DNA from: Vespula vulgaris
Taxonomy: Eukaryota; Arthropoda; Insecta; Hymenoptera; Vespidae
DNA length: 64,000 bases
Assembly: GCF_905475345.1 (NCBI RefSeq)
Contig: NC_066602.1
Span: 124,001 to 188,000, forward strand
Direction: 5' to 3'
Of this stretch, positions 44,335 through 57,030 are shown piece after piece (within the stretch, counting starts at the first letter, position 1; each line of letters begins with the position of its first letter). The notes under the pieces were generated by a model, which was not told the origin of the DNA, did not search any database, and saw nothing but the letters and a program-made list of their open reading frames with translations. The position numbers and the translations under genes are program-made.

Positions 44335-45330
44335 TGAAAATGTGTATTCCAAAAAATAATAAAAAACATGTACTCAAAGAAAATCTTTCTTCATATTTCT
44401 TCGTTTGCCAATATTATCTTTTTCTCTTTCACGTATTTCCCCTTCAAAAGAACTACAGAGTTTGTGAGTTATTTGAGAAGATCGAGTGATTGCATCGCAA
44501 TTTTTTAAGACATGCATGTTTCTCTGGATTTTTCTATTGAAATGGCAAAAGAAAGCAAATCAAGAAATGGTCTAATTACCAAGATACATGAAATGAATAT
44601 CAGTCAGTTTTACGGAAAAGAAATGTGTTCTGAACGATCTTAGCGCGTCTCTAAACCGCTTAAAGAAAGTGATAAGATGGACTTGTTTGCAATGGTATGC
44701 GAGTAGCCCTCGTTTAATACGCTGATATTTGTTGAAGTAAACAGGTATTGATAAAACTGGGATTAAGAGATTTTCAAAGCTGAACTCATTTCCTATTGAA
44801 ACATCGAGTAGCATAGATAGATCCCTGGACTAATAAGTCAAAAAATTAGAAAAGTAATATTCTTTTGGTATATATCGTTTCGTGGTTTCGTAATATTCAA
44901 TTAGAGATGGAAAGAGATTTCCCCAACCCATTCATTTATTCATTTTTTTTTTGTTAGGAAAATAGCAAAATTTCCAAAAACGAGTGAGTTTCATGACATA
45001 TATAGTACTGAAGAAGAATTCCAGATAGACATTTATGCAGACGCATTAGAAAAAATCGGGAAGAAAACGATAGCAGTGATAGTGATGTCATCCAACAAGA
45101 AAACGTATAGATCTCATATAGAATCAGAGGGATGAAAATGTTAGAAGAGAATTGCTTCAACATTTATCATAGATATCATAGAAAATTATAAGGGACAAAA
45201 TTTTGATTTCTTTGCAAAAATATATGTTCCTGAACGTCTACAAATTTATGTAAATCAAATATCATTTTAACACATTAGTTGGTTTCAAAGTTATAATATA
45301 TAGTGTGGTCAATCGTAAGATTGCGTTTGC
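44320..45330 (+). repeat. T block, copy 3 (diverged)
   Basis: A hydrophobic start (KKIFLHISSFANIIFFSF-like, 44370-44460) is followed by an open stretch SLDFSIEMAKESKSRNGLI and TKIHEMNISQFYGKEMC (44520-44640) and the Ser/Asp-rich tail region 44960-45190. It is more diverged from copies 0-2 than they are from each other, and 44516-44800 is closer to copy 0 (1-290) than to copy 1, which is deleted there. Confidence 0.7.
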
Positions 45331-45399
45331 GCAACAAACTGCCATGGATTTAATGATAGCTAACGTCCGAGAGGGCGCCGAGTAAACAGGGTTTTACTT

Positions 45400-48250
45400 A
45401 TTGATTGCTTTCTCGGACGGAAAGTTCGAAAATGAAATTAATTAAGAGGAAATAAACTTTTCTAACAATCTCTTTTAATTCGACATATTATTTTCCTTTT
45501 TTATTTTTCTTTTTGTTTCTTCTTTTCTTTGCAGTTGACTATTTGAAATTAACTAAAGAATATTGACGATTGATAATTTTGTTCTAATTTGTATGCTTAA
45601 AAATGACTCAATAAGAATTAAATCCTCAGTTGTTTTTATGTCCTAAAAATATTATTTCTTTTCTTTCCTTACTCAATATTAAAAATTATGGATTCAGAGA
45701 AAATCTTTCGCCATATTCATGTTTTTTTTTTTTTTTCATTACACTATCTTCCCTTTTACGTATTTTATTTCAATGCGCTTTACGCGAAGCAATTAAAATT
45801 TCCTATTACGCGACCGACAAAGATGTGGGTTGAGAGGAAATGAATTTCTCAATCTCTTTTAATTCAACATGTTATTACCGTCCCTTTTTAACTACCATAT
45901 GAATAAATACATATTGCATAAATACATGTCGAAATAAACGCTTCTGCTAATAGTAAAAAATATAGATTTAGAGAAAATCTTTCGTCATATTTATTTTTTG
46001 TTCGTAATATCATCTTTTTCTCTTTTACATATTTTTTTTCAATACGCTATACGAAGCTCACTCAAAACTTCCTATTACGCGGACGAACAAATCGAAAAGG
46101 CTAAAAAGAGTATGAGTTAGAGGGAAATGAATTTCTCGACCAAACCGTTTTAATTCGACCAATTATTTTTCTTTCATTTTCTCTTTCTTCCATCTTTTCT
46201 TTACAGTTTTCGATTGAAAATTAACTAAAAAATGCTGACGATTGACAATTATCTTTTCTCTTATTTGTATTCTTAAAAATACCAATCAATAAGAATTAAA
46301 TCCTCAGTTTTTTTTATCTTGTAAAAATATTATTTCTTTTCTTTTCTTACTCAATATTAAAAAATATGGATTCAAAGAAAATCTTTCGCCATATTCATGT
46401 TTTTTTTTTTTTTTTCGTTATACCATCTTCCCTTTGACGTATTTTATTTCAATGCGCTTTACGCGAAGCAATTAAAATTTCCTATTACGCGACCGAAAAA
46501 GATGTGGGTTGAGAGGAAATGAATTTCTCAATCTCTTTTAATTCGACATGTTATTACCGTCCCTTTTTAACTACCATATAAATAAATTCATATTACACAA
46601 ATGCATATCGAAATAAACGCTTCTGCTTCATTTTCATTGATCGCTCCCTAGCAAGGATAAATATTGAAAAAGAAGAAATTAATTTTATTATTGATATTCT
46701 CTTATAATAAAAATATCTTGTGCACGTTAATATACACATTTCTGATTCCCTTCAGAAAAAACCGCGGATAAAAATGTTATTCATGCAAAAAATACTTTTT
46801 TCCCAATTTCTTTTTGTTTTAATAAAACTTATATTATAGACAAATTGATCAGTATGAGAAGTAACTAATTGTGCTTTAACATATTTAGTTTTTTGTTAGA
46901 GTTCATCGGCGATGATAACGCTTTAAATAATACTTCCAATTTAAAAATACGAAGGAAAGAAAAATACGATATAGACATATTTCATGCATGGAAAGCACAC
47001 ATTGAATCACATATCGATCGACGGTATTGTGCTACCTAAGATCGTCAAACTCTTGCGAAACTTTTTAGTGCTTCCTGGAGGTACTATAAACCAACGTGAT
47101 AGATTTAAAGGCAAGGCATTATGTGACTGAAATAAAGCAGGAAGAAGAAGAAGACAAAATTTATAATGGCACTACCTACGAACATTGACGAGATTAATAC
47201 GGCGCTGTTTTAGAATGCTTCATTCGATTGATCATACGAAGAGACGGAATAAACCTTTCCCAAAGAATCGAAGTGGGCTTTAGCTAGAGGATATAATCGA
47301 TTTAGTGCGAAAAGGTTTGTCGAAGGGATGCCCGATGGTGCATGCGGGACCTTGATCAATAAAGAAACGAAATGGAACAAGGATGTTTATCTCGTAAAAG
47401 GATTAAAGCTGCCGAGACGAGCAAAAAATTCATATTATATTGTCAAATACATGAAAATATACGTGAAATATTAAGTCCACGTTTAGATCAGCCTGTCAAT
47501 TTAAATAATCATTCAATATAATTGAAAACAGAAGAAATGTTGAGTTCGATGTTGTTCTAAATTGTTTGTCAAAATATTCACTATGTGTCCTTCAAAAATA
47601 TTCATAATATTTAATATACGTTCTTCAGTTATATAGAAATTTAAAGCAATTAATTTGCTGGGTAGAGCAAATTCTCTTGTTAACGCGTATTGATCGAGAT
47701 TTCAGGATCTGCACGTACATAACACCTACTGTCATATCTATTGTTAAGCACCATCATATTAAACGATTTATTATTATCTCTTTTCATGCACGTGGGCGCT
47801 TACGTATGCCAGTTAAATGAGCGGCAATCAATGCACCTGCTAAAACCCCGTAAATCTCCTCTCTTATTCAGAAAACAAGGAGGGTATTTATTCATTGGTT
47901 TTCGTCTCATTAGACCAAGCAGACAATTCGATAATACGATTAGCGGTATTATTCAATTATCTATTTGGCTGTATTATTTAATTATCTGATTGTCTTTTGC
48001 AGATCGATGTACCACGCCTGACTTAACTCTTCCACATGAACGAGTACATTTTCCTAGAAATGTATTCCCTATTGAAGAATGCAAAACAATAGTCCCATTA
48101 TACTTACAGTTATCTAATATTTCGTACATTATGTTTCAAATCAATTGATTCCTGAGAAAATAGTCCATTGCTCTGCAAGATATGAAACCGTGTTATCGAA
48201 TGATGAATCTAAACAGGCAATTGAATTATACAACTAATCGTATCCTCCAA
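45400..48250 (+). repeat. S block 14, forward, with duplicated 5' part
   Basis: The hydrophobic segment occurs three times (45640-45840, 45960-46140, 46310-46500). Bases ~45640-45960 and ~46305-46620 are near-identical direct repeats ~665 bases apart. The rest follows the S order: antisense FTRYFYY ~46620-46750, TADEL ~46880-46930, GIVLSK-type ~46980-47100, Glu-rich ~47140, WYEE/GYNRF-type 47180-47350, distal frame 47741-47989. There is no G or E next to it. Confidence 0.7.
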
Positions 48251-48545
48251 TTATCTGCTTGGTTTGATGAGAGGAAAATAAATGAAGAAATACTTGAATT
48301 GATGAGAGAAATAAATGAAGAATAATTTCTTACCTTTTTTTAAATTCGAGCGATTATTTTGTGCGTCATTACCGCCGATGAATTGCTACAAAAATCTGAA
48401 AATGTTAAAGCATTATTAAATAGTTCTCATACTGATCAATTCACGCATGATATAATCTTTATTGTATAAGAATTCGGAAAAAAAATATTTTTGCATATAA
48501 TAACATTTTTAACCGACGTTTTTTAGAAGGGTATATATATACATA
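48250..48545 (-). repeat. S block 15, reverse, truncated
   Basis: Only the TADEL segment (VITADELLQKSENVKALLN reading near 48370-48430, then DQFTHDIIFIV) and its immediate flank remain. At ~48545, next to a TATATATACATATATA run, it joins the intron/HEFITNLP part of G, losing the rest of S and the C-terminal part of G. Confidence 0.65.
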
Positions 48546-48549
48546 TATA

Positions 48550-49750
48550 GAAATTGGGTAAGATATGTGACAATATCTGATTTCTTCATACCTCGTTTAT
48601 TAAAATCCAATATTAAAGTCGATGGTTGCTATAGTAACGCCCTAGCAATAGCAACAACTTGTTTCCATACACCAGATAATTAGGTGCCTCTCTCGCCAAC
48701 TTGGATTTCATTTCACTTGGAAGATTTGTAATAAATTCGTGAGAAGCATCAGCTTCTACCGCCGCTTTTACGATCTGATACATTAAATGACAAACGATAT
48801 GTAACGCAAAATTCTTTGAAACAACATTGAAATTTCTATTCATATGTTATTGCACACCTGTTCTGCTTCATTGAGTATCTTGCCTCCCATATCTAATATT
48901 CTTCATTAGGCTAGTTGAAAAATATACGAAAAATATATGTTTCTTGATTTATATGCACTAATGGAGTAGCTTCAGGATAGCTAGAGTTAAGAGATCTAAT
49001 GTCCCACTTATCAATAGAAATACTCCCGTCGCCATCATAAAATCTAGGTAAAAATTCAATAAACTATTATGTAATATAACTATGATACAGATATTATATT
49101 TCATATTACACTTTAGAATAAATAATTTATATCTTATCTCTAACATATCTTACCGTTCTATAAACACAGCACTGATCGATTTACCATTTAAATATGAGAC
49201 TAGAAAAGAGGAAAACGTTTTTATTTCCTAATCTGGTCGATGGTTGGACATTTGTATTATCCACGTAGGACCTATCGTCTGTTTGTATGGAACAACAGGA
49301 AGTGCCAATGTAAATTTGTTTTAATTCGGATGTCGAATGTTTAATTGTCATGTTCAGCATTGTTGAAATCCGTGTATCTTCTTTGGAATTAATTAGAATT
49401 CAGATATCGGTTAATTCTGCTCCTTTGCAATACTTCTGCACTATTGGAACTGCTTTCGCCTCCGCTTCATCTCTTATATCTCTGAAATAATTTAAAATTC
49501 GTGGATTAGTTAAAAATTAGAACAGACGTTCAATTGTTCGCTTGAAAAGAATAGTCATCAAAGGTGAATCTGGTTATACCTTTTTAATCGATACAAAGTA
49601 CCTTCTCCTAGAAACAACAAAATAATAATTAGGATGCTATTGATCACAAAAATCAGTTTCATTTCCATCATATAGAATTGAAATTTTATAACAAATTGTT
49701 TACTAATGACTACTGATATATTCACCTTATGTTGATAACATAAACAAAAG
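48550..49750 (-). pseudogene. G block l, 3'-truncated, best-preserved middle
   Basis: Minus frame 48613-48843 (76 codons) reads SKNFALHIVCHLMYQIVKAA, then VEADASHEFITNLPSEMKSK and NKLLLLLGRYYSNHRL. Minus frame 48958-49146 reads LLNFYLDFMMATGVFLLISG, then TLDLLTLAILKLLH, a likely membrane segment. Upstream: MKTFSF-type ~49160-49340, exon-2-like ~49380-49500, signal region ~49520-49690. These two frames are the clearest evidence for what the central G protein looked like. The EEWF and C-terminal parts are absent. Confidence 0.65.
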
Positions 49751-49754
49751 ACTA

Positions 49755-50050
49755 GGGAGAATGAAGAGATTGTTTATATCGTTTGGACTGCGTGGACGTT
49801 TCCTTTGGATCGTATGAAGTATACAGGCGATTATTTAGCACTTACTTGTGTATTAATTGTTCAAAAATTATTGAAAGAATGACTTCTACAAGCGACATTC
49901 TTCCCTAAATCGTTACGTTGGAAGATCAAGCTAATTTGCGAAACGGACCTCCGTGTAAAGAGTTAATACAATTTACGTAGGTTAATCTATACCACGTATT
50001 ACACGATAGAAAGAGCCGAAATGTCATGGGGATCTGGAGGAAATAAATTT
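49755..50050 (+). pseudogene. E block, first subtype, with intact ATG but early stop
   Basis: ATG near 49762 opens MKRLFISFGLRGRFLWIV then a stop. A later segment (MTSTSDILP, stop, IVTLED) matches the C-terminal part at 36242, including LYHVLHD and NVMGIWRK before the shared stop. This copy preserves the initiator lost at 8.4 kb, which is how the E start was inferred. Confidence 0.4.
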
Positions 50051-52880
50051 CTCAAATATGCTCTATTCACTCGATTACTATCCTCTTTTCCTTTTGTTCT
50101 TTTCTCCTTTCTTCACCCTATTTTTCTTGACAATTTACAATTAGAAATTAACTAAAGAAACATTGATAATCGATAAAGAAATTTTGAATATTAATATTCT
50201 TCCTGTTTTTATCGTTAAAAATATTTATCAATAAGTACTAATCTCGAGCAAGGAATATTGCTTGAAAATTTGTTTCGTAATATTACCTTTTATTCACTTT
50301 CAATTATTTAAGTCAATAGGCTCTCTTTCTTCATTACGCAATAGGAAAGAATACGGATTCAGAGAAAATCATTCGTTCTGTTTATTTTCTTTTTTTTTCA
50401 TAATATTATTTTTTTCTTTTTCGTATTTCATTGGAATACGCTTTACGCTACTCAATCAAAACTTTCTAATTTGCGGTCGAAAGAGCCGAATGGGTCCAGA
50501 GAGGGTATGAGTGGGGGAAAACAAATTTGTTGACCAATCCCTCTTAATTCGTGGTACTTTTATTTTTTCCTTTGTATTAGCATATGAAATAATTCACATT
50601 GCGTGACTGCATATCGTAAAAAACCCTTTTACTTCGTTTTACTAATTGCTCTCTACCAAGGATTAATATTAAATGAAGAGAAATTAATTTTGTTGGTGAC
50701 ATTTTCTCCTAATAAAAGTATCTCGTGATTATACACATCTCAATTTCCATTCATTTCCAACATTTTTAATTTCCATCTGTCAAAAGTCGTCCAAAAGTGT
50801 CTTTTACAATATTTTTTTTTCTCTTTTTTTCATTTCGTCCTTAAAACTTTTCAGTTTTTCGATAGAGTTCATAACAGTGACGTATTACTTTATGTTATAG
50901 ATCGAATTTTAAAAAATGGAAAAATAGTATATATGCATATATTTCATGCAAGGAGAGCATACATTGAATTACATTTTCGGTCGTTAATATATTGTATTAT
51001 CAGAGTTTATCAATGTCTTCGAAAACTTTTCTAGTGCTTTTAGAGTATACTATAAATCAACGCGTTGGAATCAATAGTACGGCATTTCCTTTTGAAACAG
51101 CGTCCTTGTCTCGAATTTACCGTAATATCTTTTTCTATACCGTGTTCGTCAGGTGATCGTTAATATCCAAAAAGGGAAATGGGAAAACAACATTTTTAAT
51201 GGTCATGACGACGAATCTATTCGAGTGCCATATATATTGCCTTTCAAAACTACGTTCGAAGGGTGGTACGAGGCTAGGGAATATATCCTTCCAAAGGATC
51301 TAAAGGTAAGCTTTATAAGAGGATATAATCGATTACGTCCCGAAAGGTGTGTCGAAGGGTCGTCCGACGGTGGACACGAATCGGGGATTATAGAGGAATA
51401 TTTGCTATAACGAGAGAATATTTCTTCGTAGAAAACAATATTTCATCGCGGAATCTGTATGGGGTGTATGTTGTCCCACCCTCAAGAGAATTCAGCGCAG
51501 TTCAGATGGGAGAATGAAAATCAATAATAACGTTGACGGTGTTCTTGGATATTGAACTAATATCAAATTGGATAGTTCTTAATTAGAAAATTATATACAC
51601 CATAGTCATATTTATTGCGATACCATGGGTGAGATTAGGAACAATAAGGAAAATCTTTGGGCGATTAACATTGAAACCGAAATAAAGGATCTGCGAATCA
51701 ATATTCTAGAAGAAGAGGAAGAAGGAGGAGGTACAGGAGATGAAAGAGTGGAAACTGAAGGTAAAGATTACGAGTTCACGCTCGTTTACGATTTAATCGA
51801 CGATAGATTTAATCTTAACGCTGATCATTCCACAGGTAAATTTTATTTAATCAAGTCCATGTTGGACTCTGGCCGAATATTGATTTTGCGTATCTCGTTT
51901 TGATTTCGAAAATTCCTAACACGGTGTATCGTAAGAACGAACTTGAATGGATCGTCGAGACCTATCGGGAATAATAATAATATGGAAATAATAAAGAATA
52001 CTATCGAGAATAGAACCGATTATGAGAGTCGAAAATGTATTCATGGATTGAAGAATGAGCAGAAAAAAAATCGAAATGAAACTAAGGTATGTTTAACTCT
52101 CAAAATGATTAAACCTGCAGAGACGATCAAAACATTTACCAATTTCCGAAATAATAATGAATACTTTTAAGTCATACGAGAAATGATAGTATCACGCTTA
52201 CGTCATCGTGTTATCGTAATTATATACATCAATAATCATTCAATGTAATAAAAACAGAAGAAATGTTGAATTTATAAATCGTAATATTCATGAGATGTGC
52301 TTCAAAAATATTCACAATATATAATGTACGAATGGTAGAAATGTAGGAATTTCGATGTTTCTGTGTAGAGCGAATTCTCTTAATATGTACTGATTGGGAT
52401 TTAATAATGTGCATGTACGCTCTCCCGTAGTTATCGTCAGTACGATTTATTATTACCTATTTCAATCTATGCGTATTCTTGTGAGCTCATTAATATAAGC
52501 TAATTCAAGTGGGCGGTAATGAGTGCTCGGTATTGCGAGCGTGTGTGCGTACGCCTCTTGTTTCGTTTGGTCGAAAATAAGAAAGGAATTTTTTCATTTG
52601 TCTTCTCTTCAGCAAAGCAAGCAGACAGTGAACGATACGATTAGTTATGTAATTCAATTAGCCGTTTATATGCATTCTTTAATTACCCGATTAGCTCTTT
52701 TGCAGTGCAATTGACCACGTCACTGATTTAATGCTTTTATAAGATGAATACACTTCCCTAAAAATTCTTTCTCGATAGGGAAACTTAAACAAATGATTCA
52801 ATTCTACTTCTAGCCATCTAATATTTAGTATATTATGTTTCAAACCGATTAGTTTCTTGGAAAGTATTATATTTCTTAAA
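50050..52880 (+). repeat. S block 16, forward, long type, diverged
   Basis: Hydrophobic frame 50262-50510; antisense FTRYFYY ~50580-50790; TADEL ~50850; GIVLSK-type 50960-51060; frame 51153-51410 (WYEAREYILPKDLKVSFIRG, then YNRLRPERCVEGS); acidic frame 51625-51903; frame 51943-52170; distal frame ~52360-52714; end ~52880. The order is identical to S3, S7 and S12, but many more substitutions are present. Confidence 0.75.
51625..51903 (+). pseudogene. Acidic frame with ATG, copy in S16 (92 codons)
   Basis: ATG 51625 gives MGEIRNNKENLWAIN, then RINILEEEEEGGGTGDERV and LIDDRFNLNADHSTGKFY. The C-terminal part departs from the family after DHST because of an indel (VDSG reading instead of DVGL). 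With 6267-6590 it is one of only two copies retaining an in-frame ATG near the expected start. Confidence 0.4.
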
Positions 52881-54640
52881 TCGTTTATTTCTTATTACGT
52901 ATAATGGAGTATAACTGCTATTTTATTATATTTCAATTAACACAATATTTTTATTTTGCGAATCCGTTATCCGAATGATGTTATTACTCGATGAGCGCAC
53001 ATATAACAAACATTTACGTAATACTTCGCCCAACATAGTAGCGATCTATTATATTGTTTTCTTGGTTTGTTATTCGACCAATCGATCGACATCGCTCAAT
53101 GTGTAAGTTATAAATGTTAGTTAATAGAAAGATAATTTTTCTGTGAAATTGAAATTACCAGTTCTTCTAAATACGATATTCAAAATTCTACTTTCCCGGT
53201 AATGTCAACATTTTCTTCACAAACAATAAATAAATAAGAATTAGTAAATACCGACGAAAACTAAACACATAGAAAGTAGAAGGATAGAAAATATAAGTGT
53301 ATGGAAAATGACGGATAAGGGATATTAACGGGAAAAAGAAACTCAAAAACTGTAAAGAATGATGAAAACGAAAAAAGATTTCTCCTTATCGGTATCGATA
53401 AAAATTATTTGTAACATTGTGATGAAATTACCGGGGATGACATAATATCTCATCAATTTATGAAAAATAGTGGGGAAGAAAATAGATAGAAGCGAAAATG
53501 TGATTTCATACTAGAATTTATTGTATACTTTTAAAGGGAATACAGTTTGTTTATTCAGTCGTTATTTGAGCCAACTTCTGAGAGATCGAGAAGAGAATGG
53601 CCCAGAAGAATAAATCAACAACCAATCAGTTATGATAATGAATTCTATATCATCTATATCGTTTTAAACAATATACACTCGACAAGATAAAAGATTTTTG
53701 AATTTTTTTGATCTCTGAATTCATTATTGTGCCAATTGCTTTTATATAGTTCTGTAAGACTAATAGAAGGGCCTATAACTATTTTCGCTAGATCTTCGTT
53801 ACAATTCTTTAATCAGCTTAACGATAAAAATTTTTCTTCATGTTTCCCTCATCTTTTCATTATTCTTTCATAATTCTTCTCACACGGCAGACGGAATCTA
53901 CAAATATATACACAAATACATATATTCATATCTATATACACATATATATCTTACTGTATACTAAAATCCAATACATTTACATACTTGTTTATTCGCATAT
54001 TTGTCTACGTGTTGATAAAGTATATGTATCTGAACATCTGTAAGCATATAAAAATAAAGTATGATTAATAAAATGTAATAAAAATGAAATAAAAATGAAA
54101 ATTAAATTAAAGGGAAACTTGGAAAATAAATTGAACTAATAAAAAAGATGTCATTAAGAAAGAAGCAAAATATGTATCGGGAAAGTGTACCAAATAATAT
54201 CGACTCCATACTTTCATATATCTACGCAATACAGATAAATGTAAACTTGACTGTTAATAAATGTGTGCTTTTCCCTTAATTTAAAAAAAATTTATTTAAC
54301 TTATTATTTACGAGAAAATCAAAAAATCCCTTCGTAAACAATACTATGGAAAAATCATATATTATATAAGTAAATGAAAATAATACTTTAAAGAAACGTA
54401 AATAAGTGAAAAAAAATTGAAATTAAAAAAAAACAATATTAAAGAAAAAAGCAACCAAATATGTATTCGGAAAGTGTTGAAGATTACAAAATATTTAAGA
54501 AATGGAACGATTTCATATAAGATTAACTAATAAGATTTTCACATGACTTACGAATTCAATATGCTCTGATACTCTGCCCCTTATTTTTTCCCGAACTAAT
54601 TAATTACAGAAAGAATTTATGACAAAGTAAGAATAAACAC
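52880..54640. other. Non-repetitive AT-rich DNA
   Basis: No S, G, E or T similarity seen. Around 53900-54000 there is a short TATA/CACATA-rich microsatellite-like stretch; the plus frame across it (53840-54043) is a by-product of low complexity. No gene, RNA or element supported. Confidence 0.5.
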
Positions 54641-54649
54641 AAAATGATG

Positions 54650-54890
54650 TATCAGAATTGATTCAAAACTTATCATGGATATCGTAGAAAATTATATGTA
54701 ATAGAATTTTGATTTCTTTTGCAAGAAATTTATTCGTCGCTGTATATAAATTCATATAAATCAAATATCACCATATAATATGTTATAATATATACCATAT
54801 TTGCGAGACGAAATGCCGTGTTGCTGCTGATTAACGTACGAAATGGTAACTACGGAAGTACATATGGTAAATACGGAAAAATATCAAAAT
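54650..54890 (+). repeat. T block fragment
   Basis: The run around AACTTATCATGGATATCGTAG followed by a TTTTGATTTCTTT stretch and CATATAAATCAAATATCA aligns with 45155-45270 of T copy 3, same orientation. It shows that the island contains at least one old block remnant. Confidence 0.55.
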
Positions 54891-55089
54891 ATATATCATT
54901 CGAGGCTTTTTATCCGTTTACTGAAAGAAAAAAGAATTTGTATCATTTTCCTTGCTCTTTAATAAATTGAAAATTATTATTACTATAGTAACGATTATAG
55001 CATTTCAACTTAGAAATAATATATAATCGGCAGATGAATTGTTTTCATGATCGTAATATTTAAACGATATTATATTCGCTTAAACATTA

Positions 55090-55621
55090 CGAATATCGGA
55101 ACGCGCGACGAATATAAGATAATTTTTAACTAAAATTTCAATAATTTATAATTTTGATTTTGGAATGGTTGCATCTGAGTTGCGTCGTTGCGTGTAATGC
55201 CAACAAAAATGAACTATTTATTCACTTTGACGATTGCCCTCTTTTTCTAAAAGTGAAAAATTCAAACTTAATGCTTCAGATAATTGTAAATTCATTTAAA
55301 CTATATAGATGTACTAGGAGTTAAATAAACCATTGTTTAAGCAATAGTAAATTCCGTTAAACGTTACACGCTACGGAACACCTACGAAGCAACAAATAAT
55401 TTTAATTTATTTTTTGCTAAACTTAAATTTTGAAATGGTGCTTGTTCGTTACGTGTAAAGTCGAAAAATGATTGATTTGTACGTTGTTTTACCGTGTCAG
55501 CTTTCCCTTGTACTGTGACGAATGAATATGAAATTTCTCTCGCTGCTGCCTGCAAAGAATGAAGAAACTTACATTCACGTATGTATATATAAGCAAATAT
55601 ATTATGTAGGTTTATCTGCAA
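55090..55621 (-). pseudogene. Pair of related exon-like segments
   Basis: On minus, an acceptor-like TTCATTCTTTGCAG (~55552) precedes an open frame (AAAREISYSFVTVQGKADTV, then KQRTNQSFFDFTRNEQAPFQ, ending KLKLFVAS; frame to 55382). About 300 bases further (~55130-55250) lies a diverged second copy (FIFVGITRNDATQMQPFQNQ), so TRN-x-x-x-(P/M)-FQN recurs. This may be two exons or a duplicated exon of an unknown gene, in DNA outside the main repeats. There is no ATG in the frame. Confidence 0.3.
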
Positions 55622-56230
55622 ACTGTTTGTAAACCAAATTTAATGAACTTATGACAAATTAAGAAAAATAGTTCTATCGCTCTCTATTAATATTTGTAAT
55701 TAAGCAAATTATTATCATGAAAAGTTTTGAACATATCAAAGTGGATATTCGAATATCTTTTAATTACTCCTTCCGAATACATCGTTACAATTAAACGATT
55801 TTCGCATTACCATTAAGAAATATCTTGATCCTTAAAAAATTTTATTTTTTATTTTTATTTTTGTTAGAAATACTTCAGAATCTTCTGAAAATATTCAAAA
55901 TGTTTAATTAATCTATCAGTATACTTTCTAAGCGTCCTAATTATTTATTTAAACATTTGAGTCAACATTCAGAATTTCATACTTAACAGAAAAAAATATC
56001 AGAACCTCGTTGAAACTTTCTGAATTGGATTTTCGTGTCATGCAAACGGAAGGTAGAATAATTAGAAAACGAAAACTACTAGATTCAATCACAAAACCAA
56101 ACGATATCAGTTCGGTAACCGATATCTGTCTCTCGAAGACAAACTATTTGTCCGTTTGTTTTTCATTTCTCTTGTTATAATGGAATCGTGTATCACTATT
56201 CTAATTGCTTAACTGAAAAAAGTAGCTCAA
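55622..56230. other. AT-rich DNA without visible features
   Basis: I see neither block similarity nor a convincing reading frame here. Confidence 0.5.
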
Positions 56231-56450
56231 CTAGCATCAAGCAAGCAAATCAACCAGTATGTTGGACTCGTCAATGTATATTATTATCGGGATAGTAAAC
56301 ACAAAATAATATCGCGGAATTAGTAAACAGCAGTTGGCTATACGATTAAATGTATATACGATTAGCCGAATAAATCGTATAAATATCTAAACAGAAGTAC
56401 CTTAATTCCAATAACCTTAATTAGATTTTCTCCTCCGATTAATATTATAA
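56230..56450 (-). repeat. U spacer fragment
   Basis: A diverged reverse complement of ~4950-5170: it shares the CAGTTGGCTATACGAT, TATATACGATTA, and CGTATAAATATCTAAACAGAA-like strings. It implies that an S-S junction once existed near here. Confidence 0.5.
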
Positions 56451-57030
56451 ATATAGTGAAAAATAATATTAAAGAAATTAGTTTAGTACCCTTTATTAGT
56501 ACTTGTACCTTGCATGAGTGCCTGTAAGAGAATAATTAACAATTAATATTGCATTGCGATTGATAGATCGAAACACAGTTTTATAATAACCCGGTAATTA
56601 AAAAAAAAGACTGTCAAATATTACCATTCCAAATATTTTACGAAGTTTTAATTCAAATAACTCCAATTATAATATTTCTTTGTTTAATATTATACAATAA
56701 TATACCCAAGACAAATTGCACAGTGTAAAAGATAGTATAAAATAATAATAAAAAACTATACAAGTTTCTATAGTATATTATAAAACAATATATCGTAGTA
56801 TTAAACACGAAATTATATAATATGGTCTATAATGTGGTATCTCTAATATAACTCAGAATTATACAGTTATCTACAGCATGGTACATACAGAAAAAAATCT
56901 TATGAAAATAAATCCTTGAGTTAATATTAGACGATATTATATAGAAATAATATTTACCTAACGAGTGGATCTTGTTTAAGAAGATGATTTCCATTATCGT
57001 GACAGATCAGTAACTTATATATTATTCTAG
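56450..57030. other. AT-rich DNA without visible features
   Basis: Dense ATAATA-type sequence leading to a TTATTCTAG acceptor-like site at 57030. No gene seen. Confidence 0.45.

Noticed and set aside
45720..45745. Poly-T tract as a retroposed poly-A tail
   Set aside because: The run lies inside the S hydrophobic segment and recurs at the same place in copies (for example ~46400), so it is an internal expansion, not an insertion end.
53840..54043. 67-codon ORF
   Set aside because: Produced by a TATACACATA-type low-complexity run; Tyr/Ile/His repeats only.
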